Under the pieces are notes generated by a model, which had not been told where the DNA came from, ran no database searches, and saw only the letters and a program-made list of their open reading frames with translations. A stretch of 64,000 nucleotides of DNA. Origin: Cerioporus squamosus (taxonomy: Eukaryota > Basidiomycota > Agaricomycetes > Polyporales > Polyporaceae). The translations under genes were made by a program, and so were the position numbers. The stretch spans positions 124,001 through 188,000 of the forward strand of contig JABYQS010000039.1 of assembly GCA_022592435.1 (NCBI GenBank), in the 5' to 3' direction. Positions 44,281-56,767 of the stretch are shown piece by piece. Within the stretch, counting starts at the first letter, position 1. Every line of letters begins with the position of its first letter.

Positions 44281-44830
44281 AAGTTTGCTCACCCCATGAC
44301 TGACCACCGTAGCTTTGGTCCCCTTGAGTCGATGCGGACATCATAACCGGTCACACACATACTCGGCAGAGTCTCGAGTACTCGTACATGCCACACGAAC
44401 TCGCGTACATGCCGCCCGAGTGCCATCGCGGAGTCCCGGGAGGAGCACTGGCGAAATTTCCTCGAAGCTCACTGCTGCACCGACCAGTTTGAGCATCCTA
44501 TGCTCCATAATATCAGGATAGCGGTAAGCTTATAACTGGTACGTTGTTCAAAGGACTTATCACTAATGTTGACATCCCGGCTACCCGTTGACACGGCGAG
44601 GGTTACGGCATGCCTTTTCACCGTGCAACCCGCCTATGTTCTTTGCTTGTGACTAACCGCGCCTCTGCCTTCTCCGGATGGTATACGACGGTGGACGAAG
44701 TACAGGATGACCATGGATATCAAGTTGACGGGCGCCGGTCTACTCGAGATTTGATATCTGTCTGTCACGGTTTGCCATGGTGTACATGGCTCCGCGTAAG
44801 CAGAAGCAACCTGTGCTTCTCGGGGAAACT

Positions 44831-44870
44831 GGTCGTCATACCATCTTATGGTGTGCGAGCCCGAAGGCAT
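44831..44870 (+). promoter_or_regulatory. Conserved upstream module of P450 C
   Basis: GGTCGTCATACCATCTTATG followed by GTGTGCGAG, 262 bp before the ATG. It corresponds to the modules before A and B. Confidence 0.45.
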
Positions 44871-45092
44871 CTATAACCGCGGTGCTCGTAAGGACTCATG
44901 GTCAATCCAGGGTTTTAAGCCGTTCTCGTGTTTTTATCGCCTTCTTCCCTCCCAACGACGTAACCACAGCTGACACCCCGGGTCTGCGATAGACGGCTAT
45001 GGAGTTCTCATAAAGTCCTCACGAATCGTCGCTATCAGTGCATTCTCCCCCCATCCTCCCTCGACCTTCGTTCAGCTACACGCCGTGCAAAC

Positions 45093-47479
45093 ATGTTTTC
45101 CCCTGCTCTCGCAGCCATCACGGTCCTCGCCGCTGTTCTGGCTGGCATTGTCTATTTATTCAGGCCCAAGCCGATCGAGCGTGTCCGGGGACCGCCGTCG
45201 CCCTCTTTTCTCTTCGGTACGTTCTCGACATGGTCCGGGTCCCGCAGCTTCAAGTTTGACTCATACCTTTCCAGGACACGAACATGCCATCAGCTGTCAG
45301 AAGGAGGTCGGAGACCTAGAGTTCGAGTGGTTGCGCACATATGGTCCAACGTGGAGGATCCGAGGAAACTTTGGGGTATGTCGCTGCTTCTTTCCTTCCC
45401 CGTTCCAAGTCGCCGCATGGATTGATCGTCCGCTCCTGACCCTGTAGACACACATCCTCATGACTGCCGATCCTAAGGTATGTGCATATTCCCCGCGCCG
45501 CGGAAAACCGACAATTCTGAATAATTTCTAATGTAGGCGCTGCAATATATATATCACAAGTCTGGGTACAACTACACGAAGAGGACGTCTGCGAATCAGA
45601 TGGGAGAGATCATGGGAGGCCCTGGGATCGCGGTCGCTCTCGGTTTGTCGCTGCGTTATGTGTCTGTCTCTAGGTCTCATCCTCGCACAGGGAAGGACCA
45701 CCAGCGCCATCGCAAGATCATGAACCCAGCGTTCAGCGCTGCCCACCTGAAATCGTTCCTACCGCTGTTTCAGCGTATTGGCACGAAGGCAAGTCGTCGT
45801 CCGAGCCACCTGTTCTGCCATGCTGATGCCCCTCTACACAGATGATAGAACAGTGGAAAGCCGACCTCTCCGGTACCGAGCAACTGAACATGTTAGTCAA
45901 CAAGTGGCTCTCTCGCGCCACAATGGACATCATCGGTGAAGGCACGTCCGTCTTCTGATCACCGCATGCCGTACACCCTGGCTAATACTACTATAGCTGC
46001 GTTTGACTACCAATACGGCGCCCTCGACAACGGGGCGGCCAGCCCTATTAGCAAGGCGTACGACAACATCTTGTAAGCGGCACTCATGATCGAAACCACA
46101 CCGTTCACGCTGAGAACGCTCTTATGACAGCGCGGACATTGACTTCAAGCCTTCCGCTACTGTGGCTCTGTTTAAAGCGACATGGGACTACATTCCGATA
46201 CCCATCCTCGGCTTGTTCCGCTTCCTTCCGGCCGACCCCTTCACGCGGCTCCGGAACCTGCGGAGCGTCTTCACCGAGTACGGGAAGCAGATCATACGTG
46301 AGCAACGCGCCGAGATCGACGTCGAGAAGCCGTCGAAGAGCAAGGATGTAATGAGTATTCTGAGTAAGTGGACACACCCTCCTCGTCCCAGCTCGTGCGC
46401 TCACAAGACCGCTTGTGCAGTCAAGGCGAATGCATCGGCGGACCCCCAAACGCGTCTCTCCGACGCGGAGATCATGGCAGAGATGTTTACGCTCACGCTG
46501 GCTGGGCACGAGACAACTTCGTCTACGCTGACCTTCCTCACGTACGAGCTGGCGAAGCACCCGGAGTACCAAGCACGGATGCGTAAGGAGATACAGGATC
46601 GCCGTGCCCTCGTCATGGGCCGCGGCGAGACGAGCTTCACTATAGACGACTTGGACTCCCTTACCCTTACCGTGAACGCGATCAAGGTACGCTTTTGGTT
46701 ATATATATATTGATGACGGCTACTCATACACCGCTCATATCACAGGAAACTCTCCGGTTCCACTCCATTGCTGCATACCTCCCTCGGGTCGCTGTCAAGG
46801 ACGACGTGATACCGCTTGCCTATCCGATCGTCTCGACTTCCGGGGAGACGATGACGGAGATTCCGGTCCACGCTGGCCAGGTCATCTTCACGTCGTTTGC
46901 AACTTACCATCGGTACGTTCAACTCTAACCCCATTGCGCTACGCTCGCCGCCACTGACAATGCTTAAATCAGTATCAAAGATGTGTGGGGAGAGGATGCG
47001 GACGAATGGAACCCGGACCGCTGGTCTCGTCCTGCGACTGGGAAGCAGACAAATGTGGGAGTCTTTGCCAACTTGTGAGTCCAGGAGCCCGCATGTTCGT
47101 CCACTACGTACTGACACCTTCCTCTCCGCGCGATAGGATGAGTTTCTGTGAGTGTCCTTCTGCGTTGCGTGCTGGATGATGACCACTGACCCACCTCAGC
47201 CGCCGGCGTGCGCGCATGCATCGGGTGGAAGTTCTCGTAAGTCCTGCCTCTTGAGTCCCGTATTACTTGATCATGGTGACGTTGACACACATGGGTTGCA
47301 GGGTCATTGAGATGCAGGCGCTCCTCGCCGAGATTCTCGAGAACTTCGAATTCTCTATTCCTCAGGAGAAGAGCACGATCATAAGGGCGCCCGTCGGCAT
47401 AGGCATGGTCCCGATGGTTGGAGGAAAAGAGGAACTGGGTACGGCGATGCCTCTGCAGGTGTCTCTTGTCCAGCAGTGA
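45093..47479 (+). CDS. Cytochrome P450 (paralogue C)
   Basis: Exons are 45093-45216, 45275-45375, 45448-45477, 45537-45642, 45691-45788, 45842-45941, 45997-46072, 46131-46363, 46421-46686, 46746-46912, 46973-47074, 47137-47147, 47200-47236 and 47302-47479. They give 542 residues in frame. It has the N-terminal anchor AAITVLAAVLAGIVYLF, the I-helix AGHETTS, the K-helix ETLR, the heme loop FSAGVRACIG with Cys478 and the C-terminal EELGTAMPLQVSLVQ. Introns 5 and 6 begin with GC, as in B. It is the close tandem copy of B with most differences in introns and third positions. It looks fully functional. Confidence 0.93.
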
Positions 47480-47949
47480 TCTTGAACTTGAAGCGGTCGT
47501 ACTACTCCATACTCCACTCGTGGTCTCTCTCTCTCCTATAATTTCGTTATCCGCGGCTGCTCGTATGCTTCCTTTACACTCCGAATACCATGCAGCCACC
47601 GTTCCTTACTGTTCGCCACCCGTGTCGCTGGTTACGCCTCATAGAATTCATATCTCGATTCGGCGTCTAGGTGCCAGTCATTCCCAGTCACCTCGCCGAC
47701 TGAGCCTGTCTTCAGACTGAAGAGAAAGGACCATCTTCGTAGCACTACTTGCGGAAGCCGAAAGTTTGGGGACATCTCCGAAACGTCGCGCGGTCCACGA
47801 AACCATTCTGGCAAGCCACTGCTGAGAAACGAGTGTGAGCATTGCGTTGTTACAACCTGCAAAATACAAGTGTAGGAATCGTAGATAGTACACGCGTCGA
47901 CGATAACAAGCCGCGTCATTGACGCAGAGTTGCGCAATATGCCTCTGGC
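47480..47949. other. Intergenic, nothing recognised
   Basis: It lies between the 3' ends of P450 C (plus) and a DUF6534-like gene (minus). Minus-strand ORFs at 47632-48022 read through its 3' untranslated part. Confidence 0.45.
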
Positions 47950-50041
47950 TTATACGGAGCTGGACGATCCCATGGAGCCGTCCCCAGCGGTGACTCTGAG
48001 GGGTCTGGTCTGTTGCTGACAATCAAAGCGTCGTCAGCCGTACGCACTCGGACGAGTATCGAGCACTCACCATGATCTCGCTGTCATTCGGGTTCTGCGC
48101 GCCCACTGACTTGAAACGCGCGTCTGCCGCGGAAGGGAGGACGTTCGCTTCGGCTGACAGCAGCTGCTCCCGCAGGAGCTGCCGCGAGTTGAGCATCGCG
48201 AGGAGAGAGTTCAGGAGGACTGTCCGAGGACCAGCAGGCGCTCAGCTCAGCTCGGGGAGGAGTCATCTCGAGAACTGATACGTACGCTTGCCAGAAGTGA
48301 ACTTGAATGCGACGAATATGAAGCTTTGCGGGATCGCCGCGTACTGCCAGCGCACGCATATGTCAGCTCCAGGAGACTCCGAGACAATGGCGATGGGTGC
48401 GTACGGCTATGAGGAAGGCCAGGACCCATAGGCTGCAGGAAGGAACACCGAGGTCAGCCTTCAGAACATCTCATAGAGCAACTCTGCGACTCACGTCGCG
48501 ATGGCACCCGTGCTCACGCGATGCATAATCAGCGTGCGAACCACGTTGTTGATCCTGGTCGCTGTCGTCAGTCGGACTGAAGACCGTAGAGCGTCCGACA
48601 TCGACGCACTTTCTGAAGTGACTCTGGGACCTCGCGAGCAAGAGTGCCATCGTTGCTGCGATGAGTGCGTCTGCGACGAGGCTTGTGGCCAGGGTAGAGT
48701 AGGGGAGCCACTGCGTGCAGCGGTAGATATGTAAGCGATCGGTCAAGAGTTGCGAATACAGGGCAGCAACGCACCGGGTATACGATGTCAAAGCGGATGT
48801 ACGGGGAAGACTGACGCTGTTACCAGACCCCACGGTTAGGTCGCGGACAACACATCGTGGTCGACGGTCGTGACTTACCCGTGGACCCATAGAACTACAG
48901 GCGTTGACGAAGTCAATACGAAGGAAGGTTAAAATATTGGGCAGGGGCCGAACGTACTTATGTCTTGGCCTGCAACGAGCAGTGCTGGTGATGAGAAGCT
49001 GGAGACACTCCGACTAACAGCGCTACTCACAGAGCACAGCAAGAGAGCAAACGATCTGCCAAAGTTATGAGTACAAATGTATAGCCACCGTTCAAGGAAT
49101 TGCTCACGTTGACTCCAGTGATGATCGGTTTACCATTGCTCACTGCGGAGGTCCGTTAGCAGCCAGGTTCTCCGCGATGGAGTCATCGGAGACACTCACA
49201 CGACCAGATCCGATAGCAGAACACCCTGAGCAGCGTGGTTCTGGTATCAGCCGCGAAGTGATCTAACCGGGCACGAACTTACCCTCGGACAATCGCATCG
49301 CCTATGCCCTGTGCGTCGGTTAGTTCTGAGAGTAGGGGAATGATTTGCGACGTGCAACTCACCGATACGACTCCCTGGGCCTGCAGCAATTACGGAGTCT
49401 CAGTGGCTTTCGTTTTAGGGCTTTGTAATGGTCACGTACTATGAAACTCCTACCTTTGGCGTCAGCGACCGAAATATGCACGGAATATGTACCACACGGA
49501 CCATTGCGGCGTCACGAGACTGTTGAGATTACCATAGTTGGTGATCGCAAAGGTGTACACGACATGCGAGATGAGGATCGTGTGCAGGGTATCGAGTGTC
49601 CTGCACGGGTATGAGGTTCTAAATACCAGCGTTCCTTACTGCAGTTGATGGGCATCGCATAGACCAACCAGAGTGTGCCGACCTGCCAGAAGAGCGAACG
49701 GTGAGCCAGAAACACGGTTTGCGTGCAGAATGGCACTGACTAGACCCTTGAGAACCAGGTCATCACCATGGCTACGGCCGTAATAGAGATACGTTTGCAG
49801 TGTCGAGAATCCGTACAGCCTACGAACAGACCATCATGAGTGCTCATTCGATAATGCGAGCCGCAGGTACAACGCAAGCATCACATACCATGCTGCAAGA
49901 ATGTTCCCTAGACGAGCCATGTCATAAGCAACGCGCCGAGTTGGGAGATCAAGCAGCGCACTCACCGATGAGCAGGGCGCCGTATGTGTCGCCGATGGCT
50001 GACAACACAGAGACGGATCGAACTGAGGTAACGGAGGCCAT
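47950..50041 (-). CDS. DUF6534-like integral membrane protein (copy Z)
   Basis: Multi-pass membrane protein of a family expanded in Agaricomycetes; role unknown. The ATG at 50039-50041 starts MASVTSVRSVSVLSAIGDTY. A GTGAGT intron then leads to GNILAA and, with the codon split TG/G, WLYGFSTLQTYLYYGRS. Further pieces are ILISHVVYTFAITNYGNLNS (about 49540), SNGKPIITGVN (about 49110) and SLVADALIAATMALLLARSQ (about 48660). After these come INNVVRTLIMHRVSTGAIA (about 48510) and YAAIPQSFIFVAFKFTSG (about 48310). The end is NSLLAMLNSRQLLREQ (about 48190) and a short C-terminal exon stopping at 47950. About ten exons; several middle joins are unresolved, so integrity is not proven. It is more distant from the pair at 53993 and 59586 than they are from each other. 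Confidence 0.65.
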
Positions 50042-51172
50042 GAAAGGAGCGTGGAGGAACAAAAAAAGACTGGATGATCTCTCAAGTCCTCTGCGTCTTA
50101 TGTGCAAAATATGCGAAGAAGATCTTCAGCGGTCGTCATGGGGCCATTCAACATTGCGACGATAGAGTTCGACTCGTGAGCCTCGGACGCAAGGCTCCTC
50201 GTGCATACAGTGATACACGCAGCACATCCACCATATGACAGATAGCCGCTCGAGCCTGACGCATAGAGGGAGTGAGCTTCGATGGAGACTGGAACGTGAG
50301 TTTGGATAAGTGGGAGTCGGGGTGACCTTTAGATCTGATGCATATGGGCGTAGCTGCGCCCAGCGCTGGAGCTGATGAACATTCCCATCGCTGCGATGTC
50401 CTCTTCGGGCCCGCACTGAACTCACATGTCTACGTGCTGTGCAAGATCCGATTGTCGTAGGCCTCCTTGAGCTCACTAACGGTGCAGTGGCAACAGGCCC
50501 GAACAGGGAGCGGCCATGTCCCCTCACCGTGACGATCATGACGCGCTAAGTAGTCTCGTTTTTGAAGACTCTCAGCTGGGCTCTAGCAAACTGAGAGAAG
50601 GATTTGTATCCTGTAGACATGAATCGTCAATTCTGGAGCAAGAGGAGCAGTTTGGACTGTTCTAACTCACAAGTACCACGGCATGATAAGTTCGAACGTG
50701 CGACATTCAACGTCACGGTCAACTTCCAAGAGGACTACGCTATGTAAGCGCCTGTGGTGTGGTGAGCGCTCCGAGTCCGAGTCCGAGGCGTCTCTACTCA
50801 GCCTTCCTCCGCCTCCTCTCGGTGTCGCAATGGGCTTTACCTCGCGAAACTCTGCCTCGTATTTACTCTCGACCTGATCACTAGGCCTATACTCCTCCAG
50901 TGAATTGAACTGCTAGTTTGCATGCCAGCTCAGCGACAACTTTGAATCTGCAAGGTCAACTCCGGTTAGTGGGGAAATGGGTATGAGAAGGCCTGTTACC
51001 TGACATCTATATTCAACGTACATACCCGAGTACATACCCATCTTCCATTTCAGTGCTTCGGAATGTCTGACCAGACGGCTTGCCAGCGGCTTGCCCATGT
51101 CCCTATAACTCGACCTCTGAGTCGCCGAGGCCCCCAAGCCCCAGGACCACCAGCACAGGCTCCCTCTCCACG
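50042..51172. other. Divergent intergenic region
   Basis: 1.1 kb between a minus-strand membrane protein gene and a plus-strand FAD oxidoreductase gene. Short ORFs lack coding character. A C/T-rich stretch at about 50800-50830 may belong to a promoter or a small unrecognised transcript. Confidence 0.4.
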
Positions 51173-53798
51173 ATGCTCGTCGCACGAACGCGTCTCTTGA
51201 ACGCTTTCCTCGCTCTTGCAGCTCTCGTGGACAATTCCCTTGCCTCCGCAGTCCCGCCAGCGGACGAGCTCGTCGCAACCTCGGCTTCGACTTCATCCGT
51301 CGCTGCTGCTGCTACCTCGCCGGCTTCGCTGCTCTCGGCCCTCAGCATCTTGAATACGACCGTTGGAGGCCGATTGAACAGGGCAGTGCCGTTTGAGGCC
51401 CCATGCTTCTCCACAGTGGAGGGCAAATCTGTCCCTGTGGACGCTGCAGCTTGCGCGGCCATCCAATCTAATTACAGCGATCCGCTCTTCCGCGTTACCA
51501 ACTTCGGCGCATATATGCTCGTGAGTCGCTGTCTGTCCTTCACGTCCGCAATTCTCCGTATAGATATGGGAGGTGCATGGTGTGGTCGAGTTGCGAGGCA
51601 AGAAGGCATCCGTACCGTGCACGAAAGATGACAGAAATCACGCGGGAACAAGGAGGACTGACGCATGATTGCAGCCGCAATGGGAGACGTGTCAATCCTC
51701 ACCTACGACCGAAGGATGCTTGCTCGATGGTAGTGATCCGACCAACCCCTTGGCGATCAAGGGCGTCAACTGCCAATTAGGCAACGTTCCCCAATACTAC
51801 GTACGTCTCTCTTCAGAGATGACTCCGAGACGTACGCAACCTTATATGGTTCGCAGATTGAAGTGAAGTCGTATACGGACATCCAAGCCGCGCTCACCTT
51901 CTCGAGATCGACCGGGGTACGCTTGTCGGTCAAGAACAAGGGCCACGACTACAAGGGCCGCTCCAGCGGCAAGGATACGCTCAGTCTATGGGTGAGTCCC
52001 CTTTCGAAAGTTACAGCGGCCTTGTTGATGACATTTGCGCGACCCAGATGACGAACTTGAGATCGGTACGTGCATCTCTTGCCCTTCTCGCACCTTCCCG
52101 CTCACCCATTGCCTCCCTTCTCACAGCTCTCGCACAACTCAACGTTCAGACCTGAAGGATGCCCGGAGGAGACTTACGACGCGATTACGACCGGAGTGAG
52201 TTAGTCGGACGTGCTACTACCGCCCGTGCTCATCCTCTCACAGGCCGGCGTCTTCACGCAAGACGTGTACGAATACGCGGACAGCGTCAACCGCACTATC
52301 ATCGCAGGGTACCACCAGACCGTCGGTTTCTCCGGCGGATACTTCCTTGTGCGTCCATCTACGCTTCTCCTTCCTTCTACACACTCAGCTTCTGATGTGC
52401 GCATACAGGGCGGCGGTCATAGTGTCCTGTCACCCGTGTATGGTCTCGCAAGCGGATCGCGTGGTACGTCCGGCCTGAGCTTGTCTTGTGGTACGAGCGC
52501 ACAACATTGACTGCTGTTCGGTTGTGTAGGTACAAGTTAAGGTCGTCACCCCTGACGGCATCTACCGCACGGCGAACGAGTGCCAGAACACAGACCTCTT
52601 CTTTGCCCTGCGCGGCGGAGGCGGCTCTGCGTTCGGTGTCGTCATCGAGTCTACGCACCGTGTAGAGCCGCTGTTCCCTATCCAAGCGTGCGTCTCTCTG
52701 TCTCTCGGAGTGTGCGCGAGCTAACTGTTCCAACAGTGCCGTGTTGACGTTCACGCCATCTGCGTCGACTGACTTGGCGGCGTGGTACAGCCTGATGGTC
52801 GACAACTCGTATCGATGGGCGAACGATGGGTGGGGTGGGCACATCGTGGTACGCATCCTATCGCTCTCTGCCGTTACATTCTCCTCCTGACCACTTGTGC
52901 ATCTCTTAGGGCCCAACCCTCGTCCACGTCACACCTTTACTCTCCAACGAGGAGGCGAAAGCGTCCATGCAGCCCGCAGTCGACTTCGTGACCGCGCAAA
53001 ACGGCAGCGTGTCGATCGTAGAGCTCCCGTCCTATCTCGAGTTCTTCACCAAATACGTCATTGTCGCGGAAGCTGTACGTCTCACCTTCCCTCGTCTCTC
53101 CTCATACCTCCCGCGAGTCGGACTGACCAACCTCCGCGCCGGCAGCCCGTTGGATCCGAGTTCGAGCTCGGCACGCGCCTCATCCCGAGCAAGTTCTTCT
53201 CGACCGCCGAGGGCCGCTCGCAGCTCTCCGCCTTGATCAACGACACGCTCTCCGAGTCCTTCGGGTCCCTCTACATCGTCGCGGGCACGCCGTGGCTCTA
53301 CAACGAGACCGCCGGGGCGACGGCGGTGACGCCTGCGTGGCGGGACGCGATCTGGCACTTCTCCATCAGGGCGCCGCTGTTCCAGTACAACGACACGCTG
53401 GCAGGCGCGGGTCTCGGGGTACAAGGCTTTGTCGGAGCACATACAGAGATTCAGGGATCTGACGCCGGGGAGTGGGGCTTACTTTGTGAGTAGTCTTGTC
53501 TACATGGGTCTCGGCGAAGAGCGGGCAGGGTGCTGACGAGAGGGATGCACGGGTGCAGAACGAGGGCGACGTGTACGAGCCGGACCACGAGACGTCGTAC
53601 TGGGGCGATAACTACGCGAAGCTGTTGGCTGTCAAGCGCAAGTATGATCCGCACGGTCTGCTCGATTGCTGGCAATGCGGTGCGTCTTTGGTCTTCCGTC
53701 TCCTCCTTGCTGCCGTCGCCGAGGTCGCTGACGCATGCATTGCAGTTGGATGGAAGGGCAAGTCTGACGACTTGTATAAATGCTATGTCCAGCTCTGA
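51173..53798 (+). CDS. FAD-linked (berberine-bridge-like) oxidoreductase, two apparent frame breaks
   Basis: Predicted secreted PCMH-type FAD oxidase oxidising alcohols, sugars or alkaloid-like substrates. The ATG at 51173 starts a signal peptide (LLNAFLALAALVDNSLASA). About thirteen exons follow. The flavin-attachment region SVKNKGHDYKGRSSGKD contains the His expected to bind FAD. The second loop reads TVGFSGGYFLGGGHSVLSP and lacks the Cys used for bicovalent FAD, so single attachment is likely. The C-terminal BBE domain ends YWGDNYAKLLAVKRKYDPHG. Two places need a one-base correction. One is near 52451-52455, where GGATCG stands before the GTACGT donor although the next exon (VQVKVVTPDG) requires the other phase. 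The other is near 53415-53419 (run of four G), before KALSEHIQRF. Either the gene is newly inactivated or the assembly has indel errors. Confidence 0.8.
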
Positions 53799-53992
53799 GA
53801 AACCGGCCTCTGTCCTTCTACTGGAGCACGTACAACTATAGGACAGATTTACGATGCGAGTGACATCCGACTCGCATCAGCTTCACAGGTTGATGCCACG
53901 ATAGTTACATTTTGCTACTAACTCGGCCCGATGCGATGGCCATCCCGCTACTATACAACGTTGAATCCGCTCGGATGCGCATGTCTGGGTAC

Positions 53993-56207
53993 TCAAACAA
54001 TCAGGTCTTCGGCCTTGGTCCCTATCGTAGCCTCGCTTCCCGACGCCGACACCGTCGAATCCACAGTGCGCATCGCAGAGAGATGATCGGCGTTCTGTAG
54101 CGTAAGCACGATATCAGTATCAGATTTCGCGCCGCCGACCGTCACCATCTTCAAACTCACTAGAGGTCCCTCTGTGTTCTCCCCGCCAACCCGGACGTCG
54201 TGTGCAAGCGTGCCCTGCCACTGCCAGTGGGGGATGCTCACCATGTCCCCGCCTGCCATCTGCGCGCGTATTGTCTCCCGCGAGTTGAGTCCGGCGAGTA
54301 GCGAGTTCGAGAACACTGCAGGGCGTGCATATTAATAAGCCCACAGATTCGCGCGAGAAGGGAAAATGCGATGCCTCTCAACTTGCCTTTGCTCAGATTG
54401 GTAATGAAAGCGATGTAGATGGAAGTGTCTGGTGCGACTGCATACTGTGAGCCCGCGAGCGAGCGAGAATCAGATGAGGATGCCCGACACGAGCGATGGA
54501 TGGACCTTACCGAGATGAGACAACCTATGAAGCACACACTGCATAGGAGGGATCAATGCGTGCGGTGAGCTTCAGATGGTCCCGCGGAGTCAATGAACGT
54601 CGTGAACGTACGTCGCGAGAGCACCGGTGCTGACACTGTACAGCACCAGTGTGTGTATGACGTTGTTGGTCCTGATGTACGGGGCCGGAGTGGCTTCAAT
54701 CAGCCCCGGGAATGCGCCCGAACCCCGATAGAATGTACTCACCTTCGAAAGTTCATGCTGCTCCTTTCGCGCATGAGCAGCCATGTCATTGTCAGCGCAA
54801 TCGCGGCGTCCGCGACCGCTCCACTTGACATATCTGCATAGTACAGAGTCTGTGAACCAGGTGCTGTTGTCAGGCAAGCACCGCCCAGGACACGCCTCAC
54901 CCAAACCTCGTTGGCACGCACCGAGAAGTTCGCAAAAGGTTTGGAACCTAGTTGCAGGCTGATCCAGAACCAGTCGTGTCAGAAGTGGCCCAAGTGGGAA
55001 CTATTAGACAACTGCGGCTCACTCTTTTATGCAGAGGGCTATCGGGCGACGCAGGCAAGGCCGGAGATGGAGATGTCAGTCCAACCATGTACGTTGCAAC
55101 GAAGGCGGCTTCATGTGCGCTCACCGAAGCCTTGACCTGCCGGCCATGAAAATGACATAGCGATGTCAGAACTGACCCTGCAAGATGAAGGTATGGACTC
55201 ACCGAATATGACAAGCGAGAGAACTACCTGCCGACATGAGCGAGTTGCGTCAGCGAGCCAGCGAGACATACGAGGCAGCTGACCCCTCACGTTGATTCCG
55301 CATAGCACGCGGTTTCGGTCGCTCACTGTGCCAGACGGTCAGGGCGCGGCGGACGCTGGCAAATGACACGATACAGACATATGTATATTCTATGGCAAAA
55401 TATCCTGAAGACGCCATCAGCCTCGCTCGCGACAACGGCGGACACAACGTGAACTTACGATCGGACGACACCGTCGCTGACAGCCTGACAAGACCGTCAG
55501 TTGGGCCGGCGATATAGAAGGAGCCTGAGCAGACAGCCACGTACCATAACGATCAACTGCCCCTGCGTGACACACATCTGTCAGTCAACGCACATCGCTT
55601 CATAGCACGCTCTGTTCTCACAACCGTGCTCCTGGATAGGTCGCAACGTGAGCAGGTCTATCGCGGTACGGACGGAGGAGAAGCGGCTCTGACCAGACGG
55701 GCTTGGAAAGGGCAGCAAAGTCCCCGAAGTCAGTCACGGTGTACGTGTACACCGTGTGCGAGATGAAGGCGAGATGGACCGTGTCCAGGATCCTGTGGTG
55801 GCCGTGGCAAACGCCAACGCAGATCATCCTCCGTGCTGTGTCTCGCTTGGACTGTCACGTCGCACGCACCATAGGAATACAACCTGAAAGTGACGCAGTA
55901 CTTCAGTTACTCTTGGACTACCTAGAAGGGCGGTCGGATCCACCTACTAGGCTTCTCAGCCATATCGAGTCTTCCCGACATCGGCCAAAGTAGATGTACG
56001 TTTGAATGGTCGTCAGCCCATACAGACTAGTGGAAACAATCGTCGTCACAATAAGGCTGCAGAAGGTACACCGGTTACAGACCATGCCGCGATGAGGTTT
56101 CCTGAGGAGGCGAAGGTGAGCCTCTCCCTAAGGAATGCAAAGGCTAAAGTCATACCTATGAGTACGGCTCCGAGGGTGTTGTCCATCGTTGCAGCTACTG
56201 CGGCCAT
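53993..56207 (-). CDS. DUF6534-like integral membrane protein (copy X)
   Basis: Multi-pass membrane protein; function unknown. The ATG 56205-56207 starts MAAVAATMDNTLGAVLIG, then GNLIAA and, through a split codon, CLYGLTTIQTYIYFGRCRED. A 14-nt exon (55870-55883) encodes VVFLW with its neighbour and joins to ILDTVHLAFISHTVYTYTVT at about 55780. Later pieces are GAVADAAIALTMTWLLMRER (about 54790), NNVIHTLVLYSVSTGALAT (about 54650), APDTSIYIAFITNLSK (about 54420) and NSLLAGLNSRETIRAQM. It ends at the stop 53993 after a Ser/Thr-rich tail. It is very similar to copy Y at 59586-61809 in inverted orientation. The middle exons around 55200-55600 are unresolved. Confidence 0.7.
55870..55883 (-). other. 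14-nt micro-exon of copy X
   Basis: GTTGTATTCCTATG between a TTTCAG acceptor and a GTGCGT donor; it keeps frame into GATCCTGGACAC. It corresponds to 59916-59929 of copy Y. Confidence 0.6.
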
Positions 56208-56767
56208 GTTGCGAACAAGCTGCCTGCGGACGCCTTCGCCTGCATATATGGCGATCACCTTGGCCTTCACCGCCCACGGCCGAGGGGACACGGTACAGAC
56301 GGCCTGCGTGTGGCAGAAGACGACCCCGAAGCCCGTGATGATTCACGCATTGCGTGCAGATCGACAGGGCAAGGTCAAATAGCTTGCACAGGCTTTGGCA
56401 TCACTTACGCCCAGAAGCTGCTCAGGGAGTCCCGCGCAGGGTAAAGTTTTCCGGACGTGCACACAGCAGTACGTCTGGTTGATCGTTCTGCCACGTGTCC
56501 GAAGGTGTCGGATGGCCGCTGCATTCGCAGACTGCAATCAGTCGCCGGCGAGCGAACGTAGTGTATGCACTCACCTATGTCCGAGATCGCCCCGCGGAGG
56601 AAGGGCCCGGCGCGTGTTGGCAATGGGTGTACGCCCTTCGAACGATCAATGTCCCAGCGCGCTGGCAGTACCGCAGAAGCAGTCAAGAGGTCGAACCACA
56701 TAACATACTCCAATAATACACTCAGTATACACGCCATCTCCTCATTGCCCGGACCTCCCGGAGGCGG
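56208..56767. other. Intergenic, nothing recognised
   Basis: Between the 5' side of copy X and the 3' end of the CDF transporter, both on the minus strand. It should contain the X promoter. Confidence 0.45.

Larger units (their letters stand above)
40416..47479 (+). repeat. Tandem duplication carrying P450 B and C
   Basis: AAGTTTGCTCAC occurs at 40416 and 44281 and is followed in both by similar upstream sequence and then nearly identical P450 genes. The period is 3,865 bp at this point and 3,847 bp at the ATGs. Coding similarity is much higher than intron similarity, so the duplication is recent but not brand new. Confidence 0.8.
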
